Source: Quisquiliibacterium sp. (GTDB lineage: Bacteria > Pseudomonadota > Gammaproteobacteria > Burkholderiales > Burkholderiaceae_E). Taken from it: a DNA stretch of 5,710 nt. The translations under genes and the position numbers were made by a program. Location: positions 1 through 5,710 of the forward strand of contig JAURMJ010000356.1 in NCBI GenBank assembly GCA_030830765.1. Reading direction: 5' to 3'. Below, one piece after another: positions 1 to 5,710 of this stretch. Position 1 is the first letter of the stretch, and each line of letters starts with the position of its first letter. The notes under the pieces are model-generated. The model was given only the letters and a program-made list of their open reading frames with translations, was not told the origin of the DNA and made no database searches.

Positions 1-39
1 CACCGAGACGTTGCGCAGTTCAAGAGCGGCCAGGCTCAT
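1..39 (-). CDS. Probable branched-chain amino acid type ABC transporter ATP-binding protein (5' fragment)
   Basis: Only the first 13 codons are in the window; they read MSLAALELRNVSV, after which the gene runs off the left edge. This opening, with a short lead followed by a beta strand of the type LELRNVSV, is how LivG and LivF ATPases begin just before the Walker A region, but no Walker motif is visible. The ATG overlaps the stop codon of the livM-type gene in an ATGA arrangement, which suggests translational coupling. Position supports the call, because Liv-type cassettes usually place an ATPase gene directly after the livH and livM permeases. The fragment is too short to decide between LivG and LivF. 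Its inferred role is ATP hydrolysis on the cytoplasmic face of the importer. Confidence 0.72.
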   Translation of the reverse strand, partial: MSLAALELRNVSV

Positions 40-1130
40 GAGCGGCTCCAAAGAGCGCTCAGTCGAGCCCTCAGACGGGTGGCCATGCCCGCAATGCCCC
101 AGGGCGCAAAAATCAGCAGCACGATGACCAGAGTTCCAAAGATGGCCTGAACCAGTTGCGGCTTGTGATCGACCAATATGCTGCGCAGCAATCCGGTGGT
201 ATCGCCGGCCTGAGAGGTCAGCCCATTGATGATCGAAGGCAGCAGCAGCCAGACCGCCGCCCCGACCACAGCGCCCGGAAGCGAGCCCATGCCGCCGATG
301 ATGATCATGGCGATAAACTGGATGGCGAACTGAATCCCAAAAAATTCCGATGTCACATTGCTCAGGTAGTAGCCAAACAAGGCTCCACCCACCGCAGCGA
401 TGGCGGAACTCAATGAGAAGGCCTTAAGCCGCAAAAACCGCACGTCGATGCCATTGGCCGTGGCCGCCAATTCATGGTCCCGCATGGCTTGCATGGCCCG
501 ACCTTCCCGGGTCCGCAGACTGTTGCGCAGCAACCAGTACACAAATACAACCAGAGGCAAGAGGAAGAAGTACCAGCGCATCGGAGTATTGATTTGCCAG
601 GAACCCAAGGACGCGGCTTTGTAGGGCACGCCGACGACGTCGAAAAACTTGAACTGGTACTCCATGAAGGCAAAGACCACGATGTAGTGCATGGCGAAGG
701 TAGACAGCACGAAGTAAAGACCCCGCACCCGCAGCGAGGGCAGGCCTGCCAGCAGGCCGGCCAATGCGCCACACAGGCCTGCGGCAACCAGTACGGCCGC
801 AAAGGGCCATCCCCACTGCGAACCCGTGATCGCGGCACTCATGGCACCAACAGCATAGAAAGCCGCATGTCCGATGGAGATCAGTCCGGCAGAGCCGGTC
901 AGATAGTTCAGCGAAAGCGCCCCCAGCATGGTAATGAGCATGAGGTTGACCTGGCTCAGCCCAATATTTAGCAACTGCATATTGGACAAGCGATGGCCAA
1001 AAATTTCGCGCTCGGTCAGTAACACAGGCAGATAAATCAGCGCTGCTGCAGCGAGCAGGTACCAGAGCCAGCGTCGGGCTGAGCCGCCAGGCAAGGCCGA
1101 TGCGCTGACCTGTTTCGAAATTGCATTCAT
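36..1130 (-). CDS. livM: Branched-chain amino acid type ABC transporter permease, LivM family
   Basis: This 364-residue inner-membrane permease is one half of the transmembrane channel of a HAAT-class ABC importer. Hydrophobic segments fill most of the protein, starting near residues 21-38. The family-typical stretch YLTGSAGLISIGHAAF lies at residues 76-91. The cytoplasmic loop REGRAMQAMRDHELAATANGI, at about 208-228, matches the ATPase-contacting loop of LivM proteins. GGMGSLPGAVVGA at 279-291 is the conserved late motif. Length is normal for LivM. The start is well fixed, because an in-frame TAA lies two codons upstream (1137-1139) and the next in-frame Met is residue 51. The ribosome binding site is weak: a GGAG lies about 12 bases from the ATG, so translation may depend on the livH gene that ends 23 bases upstream. 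The 3' end overlaps the ATPase start by four bases. The transported compound cannot be read from the permease. Confidence 0.93.
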   Translation of the reverse strand: MNAISKQVSASALPGGSARRWLWYLLAAAALIYLPVLLTEREIFGHRLSNMQLLNIGLSQVNLMLITMLGALSLNYLTGSAGLISIGHAAFYAVGAMSAAITGSQWGWPFAAVLVAAGLCGALAGLLAGLPSLRVRGLYFVLSTFAMHYIVVFAFMEYQFKFFDVVGVPYKAASLGSWQINTPMRWYFFLLPLVVFVYWLLRNSLRTREGRAMQAMRDHELAATANGIDVRFLRLKAFSLSSAIAAVGGALFGYYLSNVTSEFFGIQFAIQFIAMIIIGGMGSLPGAVVGAAVWLLLPSIINGLTSQAGDTTGLLRSILVDHKPQLVQAIFGTLVIVLLIFAPWGIAGMATRLRARLSALWSRS

Positions 1131-1153
1131 GAGGGCTTATCGCTCCACTGAGT

Positions 1154-2020
1154 TCAGACGCGGCCAAGTTCGCGTTGGCCGAACAATCCCCAGGGTCGAA
1201 CCATGAGGATCAGCAGCAGCAACGTGTAGACCACGATATCGCTGGATTTTGGGGAGATGTACGAGGCAGAGAGCTGCTCGATCAAGCCGACCAGCAGGCC
1301 GCCGATGATGGCTCCTGGAATACTTTGCATGCCGCCTATGACCACTGCGGGCAATGCCAGCAGGCCGATGTGTTCGAGCTCGGTGGAGACGATTTGCAAT
1401 TGGCCTAGAAACAGTCCACCGATGGCGGCCAGACCAGCGCCAATGGCCCAGGCCAGGCGATTCATGACCTTGACATTCACGCCCGAAACCAAGGCTGCTT
1501 CGTGGCCGTCTGCTGTTGCACGCATCAGCAAACCGATCGACGTGAATTTGAAAAATGCCCCGAACGCGGCCATGCACAACCAGCTGACCCCCGCGGCGAC
1601 CAGATGCAGCTGCGAGACACGAATATCGCCGATCAGGAATATGCCTGTTGGCATGGGTGTGCTCAGGGTACGCGCCTGCAGACCGTAGAGTATCTCGATG
1701 ACCGCCCGCATGACGATGGACAGGGCAATCGTGAGCATGATCACCGACAGCATGGGTCGCCCCGACAAGGGCGCGATCAGAACAATATGGATGATCACAC
1801 CCAACGAAGCGGCAGCGGCGATGATTGCGACCACTGCCAAGGGAAATGGCAGCCCCAGCAGGTTGATCGTGGTCACGGCGAAATAGGCGCCGAAAGCCAC
1901 GAACATCCCCTGGGCAAAATTGAAGACGTCCGTGGCCTTGAAGACCACGGCAAAACCCAGGGCCACCAGCCCATAGATGCTGCCAAGCGCAATGCCGCTG
2001 AGTAGGACTTGAATGAGCAT
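1154..2020 (-). CDS. livH: Branched-chain amino acid type ABC transporter permease, LivH family
   Basis: This 288-residue polytopic inner-membrane protein pairs with the LivM-type subunit to form the translocation path. The N-terminal region GSIYGLVALGFAVVFKATDVFNFAQGMFVAFGAY (about residues 13-46) corresponds to the LivH signature, in which a short NFAxG turn follows the first helices. The cytoplasmic loop SIGLLMRATADGHEAALVSG, about 161-180, fits the ATPase-coupling loop. GGMQSIPGAIIGG at 229-241 is the conserved late motif, and the tail RPWGLFGQRELGRV is typical of the family end. Length is usual for LivH. The ATG is preceded by an AGGT about eight bases away, a modest ribosome binding site. 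It starts 24 bases after the binding-protein gene and ends 23 bases before livM, so one transcript is likely. Substrate specificity is not visible here. Confidence 0.94.
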   Translation of the reverse strand: MLIQVLLSGIALGSIYGLVALGFAVVFKATDVFNFAQGMFVAFGAYFAVTTINLLGLPFPLAVVAIIAAAASLGVIIHIVLIAPLSGRPMLSVIMLTIALSIVMRAVIEILYGLQARTLSTPMPTGIFLIGDIRVSQLHLVAAGVSWLCMAAFGAFFKFTSIGLLMRATADGHEAALVSGVNVKVMNRLAWAIGAGLAAIGGLFLGQLQIVSTELEHIGLLALPAVVIGGMQSIPGAIIGGLLVGLIEQLSASYISPKSSDIVVYTLLLLILMVRPWGLFGQRELGRV

Positions 2021-2044
2021 GATGGGTGACCTGGGTGGCTGGGT

Positions 2045-3280
2045 TTACTTCATGTATTTTTCGTATTCGGCGAACTCACCGAACGAGACATATTTCTTGG
2101 CGCCATAGTCGTAACCAATCATGCGAAAGCGTGAGGGACCTGCATGGTCGCTCGGCGTGAAGACGATCGGTGCAGACAGGCCGTTGGTATTGACCGTAAA
2201 GCCCTTGCTCATGGCCTCGACGAGTTTGGCACGGGTCGGTTGTGGGCCGGCCAATTGCAACGCCTGTGCAGCCATCTGCCCGACCACCCAGCCGGCCACA
2301 TAGTTGATGTCTTCCTTCATGGCGCTGTGGTTGTACTTGTCGGCCGCAGCCATCATCTCCTTGTTGCCCGCGGACTGATCAGCACCACCGGGTGTAAAGC
2401 AGCTGATGACGTTGTAGTTGGGACCAGCCTCCGGTCCGATGGCGGCGTAAATCTGGGGCGAGAGCAGGTAGGAGATACCGAAGGCGGGGATCTTCAAGCC
2501 GTACTGGTGCATCGCCTTCATCGTCAGGATGGACGTGTTGCTGATGCCGTAGATGGTGATGAAGTCCGGTTTTTGCTTGACGATTTCCAGCACCTGCGGG
2601 GTGACGTCGGCGGCGGTGATCTTCATGGTCACCAGCGAGGAGGTACCGCCGTATTTCTTGACCGCATCGGCAATGAACTGGGCATATTCCACACCGCCAG
2701 CGGTCTCGATGGATACCACCATCACCTTTGGATTTTTGACCTTCAGTTTTTCGGTCATGTAGCCCACGCCGGCCTTGGCCATTTCGGGGTAGGTGCAAAA
2801 ACCGCCATAGACCAGCGGCGAGATCGGCTCGGACAGGGGTTTGGTGTGCGTGTAAGTGCCTACGATCGGGATCTTGCCGCCCCGGATGGTCGGTGCCAGC
2901 GAGACCTGCGAGCTCGATGAGCCCATGCCCGAGATCGCCAGCACAGGGGTCTGTGTGCTCAGCTTCTCGTAGTTGACCTTGTCCTGCGCCGGGTTGAAGC
3001 GGCTGTCTTCAGCCAGCACGTTGATGCGTCGGCCATTGATTCCACCCTTCTCGTTGACGGTGCGCATGTAGGCCTGAAAGCCGTTGGTCCAGATGCCTTG
3101 CGAGCCCGAGGCTGGACCGCTGAGGTCCATCATCACGCCCCAGTCGACACGGTCCTTGTAGACCCCCTCGGCGGGCAACTCAAACTGTGCGTGCGCGCTC
3201 AGTGCCAGCGTGCTGGCCGCCAAAGCGCCCAACAGCTTGTTGCGCAGCCCTTTGGGCTGGCTCATGAAATCTTTTCGCAT
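2045..3280 (-). CDS. Periplasmic ABC transporter substrate-binding protein, HAAT (LivJ/LivK-like) family
   Basis: This 411-residue protein captures the solute in the periplasm and delivers it to the LivH/LivM channel. A Sec signal peptide is visible: basic residues up to Lys15, a hydrophobic core about 16-28, and AHA before Gln32 as the likely signal peptidase I site. There is no lipobox cysteine, so it should be soluble. The mature part opens with a strand and the loop WGVMMDLSGPAS (about 47-58), the place where type I binding proteins contact ligand. NGFQAYMRTVNEKGGINGRRINVLAEDS (67-93) follows and is strongly family-like. SGMGSSSSQVSLAP at 117-130 fits the second ligand-contacting segment. 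I chose the ATG at 3280 because GGAGGAG lies five bases upstream; a TTG start at 3316 would only add 12 residues that contain that site. Cys162 and Cys294 are the only cysteines of the mature protein. Family membership suggests amino acids, but relatives bind aromatic acids, amides, urea and other compounds, so the ligand is unknown. Confidence 0.93.
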   Translation of the reverse strand: MRKDFMSQPKGLRNKLLGALAASTLALSAHAQFELPAEGVYKDRVDWGVMMDLSGPASGSQGIWTNGFQAYMRTVNEKGGINGRRINVLAEDSRFNPAQDKVNYEKLSTQTPVLAISGMGSSSSQVSLAPTIRGGKIPIVGTYTHTKPLSEPISPLVYGGFCTYPEMAKAGVGYMTEKLKVKNPKVMVVSIETAGGVEYAQFIADAVKKYGGTSSLVTMKITAADVTPQVLEIVKQKPDFITIYGISNTSILTMKAMHQYGLKIPAFGISYLLSPQIYAAIGPEAGPNYNVISCFTPGGADQSAGNKEMMAAADKYNHSAMKEDINYVAGWVVGQMAAQALQLAGPQPTRAKLVEAMSKGFTVNTNGLSAPIVFTPSDHAGPSRFRMIGYDYGAKKYVSFGEFAEYEKYMK

Positions 3281-3365
3281 GGGTTCTCCTCCAGAGTGAA
3301 TGATGAAGTGACACAAATCTACGGCAGATGCCTGGTTGCAGCGTGCCGAAGGGGGGATCCGCCGG
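3281..3365. other. Intergenic gap between monooxygenase and transporter genes
   Basis: This 85-base gap is the largest in the window and separates the enzyme genes from the importer genes. Its 3' end on the minus strand holds the ribosome binding site. A short inverted pair, CGGCA and TGCCG with a loop of about 17 bases, lies in the middle but is not followed by a T-run, so it is not a convincing intrinsic terminator. TAGATT is a weak -10 candidate without a credible -35 partner. I cannot tell whether the importer has its own promoter here or is read through from the monooxygenase gene. Confidence 0.4.
3286..3292 (-). promoter_or_regulatory. Strong Shine-Dalgarno site of the substrate-binding protein gene
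   Basis: Read on the minus strand this is GGAGGAG, five bases before the ATG at 3280. It is by far the best ribosome binding site in the window and decides the start of the binding-protein gene. High translation of this subunit relative to the permeases fits the excess of binding protein that such importers normally need. Confidence 0.85.
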
Positions 3366-5000
3366 TCATGGGCTCAGTGCCTGCGACTTGCGGGAAAAAT
3401 CAAATCCTTCATAGCCTTTTTGCACCACGTCTTCGCACATCGCAGCGTAGGTGGAAAAGCCGCCGATGTAGGGCAGGAAAACCCGTGGTTTGCCGGGAAT
3501 GTTGGCGCCCATGTACCAGGAGTTGGCCGTGACAAACAAAGTGCCAGAGGCGACTTCTTGCACGTGCTTGACCCAGCGATCCTGGGCGATCTGCTGCGCA
3601 TCGATGCGGGTATGGCTGTGCTTTTGCATGAAGGTCAGGCAATTGGCGATCCATTCCACGTGTTGCTCGATCGACACTATGACGTTGGTCAGGATAGAGG
3701 GGCTACCTGGTCCGGTGATGGTGAAAAGATTGGGGAAACCCACGGTCATCAGACCCAGGTAAGACGTGGGGCCGGCTTTCCAAAGCTGCTTGAAGGTCTT
3801 GCCGTGCTCGCCCACGATGTTCAGTCGCTCCAGCGCCCCGGTAACCGCATCGAAGCCAGTGGCAAAGACCATGGCGTCGAGCTCGTGGCGCTGACCATTG
3901 ACGATGGCGGCGCCTTCGTCAAAGCGTTCGATGGGTGTTTGCCGCAGGTTGACCAGTTTGACGTGGGGCAGGTTGTATGTTGGGTAGTAGCCGGTGTCCA
4001 CGCAAATGCGCTTGGTGCCGATCGCATGGTCGCGGGGCAGCAAGTCTTCGGCCACTGTCGGGTCATTGACCATTTCTCGAATCTTGCCGCGCACGAATTC
4101 GCTGAGCAGTTCATTGGACTGGCGGTTGGTGAAGGTGTCGTTGAAGGAATGCGCAAAATTGGTGCCACCTTTTTGCCAGCGCCGCTCCATTTCCTCGGCG
4201 CGCTCTTGCTCGCTCATGTCCAGGGCCGACTGCTTGCCGTAGTCGTACATGATGGCCGAGCGCGTGTTGCGCGCCATGGCGCGGTATTTGGGATAGTTGT
4301 CCAGCCAGTCCTTTTGGTGGTTCGGATCGATCGGGCCGTTCCATGCCGGCACGCTGAAGTTCGGGGTGCGCTGAAACACATACAACTGCTTGGCCTGCTT
4401 GGCCAGTTGCGGGATGACCTGTATGCCTGACGAGCCTGTGCCCATCACGCCCACCCGCAGCCCGCTGAAATCGACTGGGGCTTTGGGCCAGCGGCCCGTG
4501 TGATAGACCTGGCCTTTGAAGCGGTCCAGCCCTTCGATGTCGGGCAGGCGCGACTCGGACAGGCAGCCGGTGGCGGTAATGAGGAATTGGGCGCTCACTT
4601 CCTGGCCCTGTTCGGTGCGCACCAGCCAGCGCTCTTGCTCGGCCTGCCACTGCCCGGCGGTCACGCGGGTGCTCAGCGTGATGTCGCGCCGCAGTTCGAA
4701 GCGATCAGCAACGTGGTTGATGTAGCGAAGGATTTCCGCCTGGGCAGGATAGCGTTCGGTCCACTGCCATTCTTTCTGCAGTTCGGGCGACCAGGAGTAC
4801 GAGTACTGCATGCTGTCGACGTCGCAGCGCGCCCCTGGATAGCAGTTCCAATACCAGGTGCCACCCACGCCATCGCCCGCCTCGAAGAGGTGGGAGCGCA
4901 GTCCCAGAAGCCTCAGGCGATGGAGCATGTAAAGGCCGGCAAAGCCGGCGCCAATGACAACAGCATCGTAGTGTTTGGGGTTCAGTTGTGAGGGGTTCAT
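3366..5000 (-). CDS. Type I Baeyer-Villiger flavin monooxygenase
   Basis: This 544-residue enzyme is expected to use FAD, NADPH and O2 to convert a ketone into an ester or lactone in the cytoplasm. An FAD-binding Rossmann motif GAGFAG lies at residues 17-22, with GGTWYWNCYPGARCD at 46-60. The Baeyer-Villiger fingerprint FxGxxxHxxxWP is complete at 161-172 (FKGQVYHTGRWP). The NADPH Rossmann motif GTGSSG is at 187-192, followed by QRTPNF with Arg211, the kind of Arg that contacts NADPH phosphate. GTKR at 328-331 supplies Arg331, in the position of the catalytic arginine of phenylacetone and cyclohexanone monooxygenases, and Asp60 matches their conserved aspartate. ATGF is at 380-383. The GPGSPS loop at 430-435 and NSWYMGANIPGKPRVF at 493-508 resemble the phenylacetone monooxygenase branch. 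Length is normal for the family and no key residue is missing. The start has only a weak AAGAG close upstream and follows the hydrolase stop by 21 bases, so coupling to it is likely. The true substrate is not deducible. Confidence 0.93.
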   Translation of the reverse strand: MNPSQLNPKHYDAVVIGAGFAGLYMLHRLRLLGLRSHLFEAGDGVGGTWYWNCYPGARCDVDSMQYSYSWSPELQKEWQWTERYPAQAEILRYINHVADRFELRRDITLSTRVTAGQWQAEQERWLVRTEQGQEVSAQFLITATGCLSESRLPDIEGLDRFKGQVYHTGRWPKAPVDFSGLRVGVMGTGSSGIQVIPQLAKQAKQLYVFQRTPNFSVPAWNGPIDPNHQKDWLDNYPKYRAMARNTRSAIMYDYGKQSALDMSEQERAEEMERRWQKGGTNFAHSFNDTFTNRQSNELLSEFVRGKIREMVNDPTVAEDLLPRDHAIGTKRICVDTGYYPTYNLPHVKLVNLRQTPIERFDEGAAIVNGQRHELDAMVFATGFDAVTGALERLNIVGEHGKTFKQLWKAGPTSYLGLMTVGFPNLFTITGPGSPSILTNVIVSIEQHVEWIANCLTFMQKHSHTRIDAQQIAQDRWVKHVQEVASGTLFVTANSWYMGANIPGKPRVFLPYIGGFSTYAAMCEDVVQKGYEGFDFSRKSQALSP

Positions 5001-5021
5001 GACTCTTGGGGTGAGAACGCT

Positions 5022-5710
5022 CTAGCCTTGGCGCAGCGCATCGCCGATCCACTGGCAAACAAAGCCTGACATCAGAACGCCGGCGCGGACCATCTTTCCA
5101 TGGGTCAGCATGCCATGCATGTGGTCAGCCAGGTGCACATGGGTCACGGCCACATCGGCCGCCTCCAGGCGCGCTGCGTATTCGCGGCCCTCTTCGCACA
5201 AAGGGTCATGTGCGACCGTCAGAACCAGTGTCTTGGGCAGGCCGCTGAGGCTCGGTGCGAAGGCCGGTGAGGCTCGCCAATCCTTGCGGTCCTCGGCCTT
5301 GGGCGTGTAGTGGTCGATGAAATAGTGCATGGTCTTGTCGGTCAGCGGTACACCCGCTGTGACCCGCTTGTAGCCCTGGGAGGCGGCCGTCAGGTCGGTG
5401 ACCGGGTAGATCAGTGCTTGCATCTTGCACCGCGGTAACTGTCCTTCACGCGCCATCAGCGCCACAACGGCTGCCAGATTGCCGCCGGCGCTGTCGCCCG
5501 CCACGCCGATGCGCGCGGCATCAATGTTCAATGTCTTGGCGTTTTCGTGAGCCCATCGCCAGGCGTCGGCGCAGTCGTCGATCGCGGCGGGAAAACGGTG
5601 CTCAGGCGCGAGTCGGTAGTCCACTGAAATCACGCAGATGCCCGCCTCGTTGGCCAGTTGCCGACACAGCCGGTCGTGGCTGTCCAGGTTGCCAATGACC
5701 CAGCCGCCGC
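5022..5710 (-). CDS. Alpha/beta hydrolase, HSL-type esterase/lipase (5' end outside the window)
   Basis: Likely a cytoplasmic carboxylesterase of the hormone-sensitive lipase family. The frame stays open to the right edge, where the protein reads GGWVIGNLDSHDRLCRQLA, the continuation of the HGGGW oxyanion-hole motif, so roughly the first 80-90 residues are missing. Numbering the visible 228 residues, DYRLAPEHRFPAA at about 30-42 is the next family block. GDSAGG at 71-76 holds the nucleophile Ser73. HDPLCEEG supplies Asp168, and the histidine of HMHGM, His198, completes the triad. A GTG at 5633 lies inside the conserved core and is not the start. The monooxygenase gene begins 21 bases after the TAG. 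Next to a Baeyer-Villiger enzyme, the natural inferred job is to hydrolyse the ester or lactone product to an acid and an alcohol. The family also includes amidases and unrelated ester hydrolases, so this role rests on context. Confidence 0.92.
   Translation of the reverse strand, partial: GGWVIGNLDSHDRLCRQLANEAGICVISVDYRLAPEHRFPAAIDDCADAWRWAHENAKTLNIDAARIGVAGDSAGGNLAAVVALMAREGQLPRCKMQALIYPVTDLTAASQGYKRVTAGVPLTDKTMHYFIDHYTPKAEDRKDWRASPAFAPSLSGLPKTLVLTVAHDPLCEEGREYAARLEAADVAVTHVHLADHMHGMLTHGKMVRAGVLMSGFVCQWIGDALRQG

Noticed and set aside
472..1167. Second minus-strand open frame overlapping livM
   Set aside because: It is a frame-shifted shadow of livM; its translation is rich in Arg, Cys and His and lacks membrane or family motifs.
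3281..3316. TTG start that would extend the binding protein by 12 residues
   Set aside because: The added residues sit in front of a good signal peptide and contain the strong ribosome binding site that serves the ATG at 3280.
3318..3347. Inverted pair CGGCA/TGCCG as a terminator after the monooxygenase gene
   Set aside because: The stem is only five pairs with a long loop and no T-run follows on the minus strand.
3318..3371. Mini-frame of 16 codons starting with the ATG that overlaps the monooxygenase stop
   Set aside because: It has no ribosome binding site of note and no recognisable sequence, and an ATGA at a stop codon is a frequent chance event.
3336..4430. Long plus-strand open frame (364 codons) antisense to the monooxygenase
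   Set aside because: It lies opposite a gene with complete family motifs, its translation shows no recognisable domain, and long antisense frames are common opposite GC-rich genes.
4935..4949. Repeat GCCGGC-AAA-GCCGGC
   Set aside because: It encodes the GAGFAG FAD-binding motif of the monooxygenase; the repeat comes from glycine and alanine codons and is not a separate element.
5631..5633. GTG as the start of the hydrolase
   Set aside because: The frame continues to the window edge through GGWVIGNLDSHDRLCRQLA, which is conserved family sequence upstream of this codon, so the gene is simply cut by the window.

Overview
The window looks like part of a single co-directional catabolic and uptake cluster from a GC-rich Gram-negative bacterium. 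A betaproteobacterium of the Burkholderiales type is the best guess, from the overall style of the proteins, the base composition and the Liv-type ABC cassette. That assignment is an impression from the sequence, not a computed result. Every gene I can support is on the minus strand, so the order of transcription runs from high to low coordinates.

In transcription order there are six genes. (1) The C-terminal three quarters or so of an HSL/acetyl-esterase type alpha/beta hydrolase, whose start lies beyond the right edge. (2) A complete 544-residue Type I Baeyer-Villiger flavin monooxygenase, 21 bases downstream. (3) After an 85-base gap, a periplasmic substrate-binding protein of the branched-chain amino acid (HAAT) class with a Sec signal peptide and a strong ribosome binding site. 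(4) A LivH-type permease. (5) A LivM-type permease. (6) The first 13 codons of what is probably the ABC ATPase, whose ATG overlaps the livM stop codon and which runs off the left edge.

The two enzymes form a plausible two-step module. The monooxygenase would insert oxygen next to a ketone carbonyl to give an ester or lactone, and the hydrolase would cleave it to an acid and an alcohol. The adjacent ABC importer may bring in the ketone or a precursor. Its assignment to branched-chain amino acids rests on family resemblance only, so its real substrate may be different. The sequence does not identify the substrate.

All complete genes are uninterrupted, and I see no mobile element, RNA gene, CRISPR array, convincing promoter or terminator. 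No intergenic stretch exceeds 85 bases. I found no clearly new system. The main point of interest is the linkage of monooxygenase, esterase and dedicated importer, and the unknown compound it handles.
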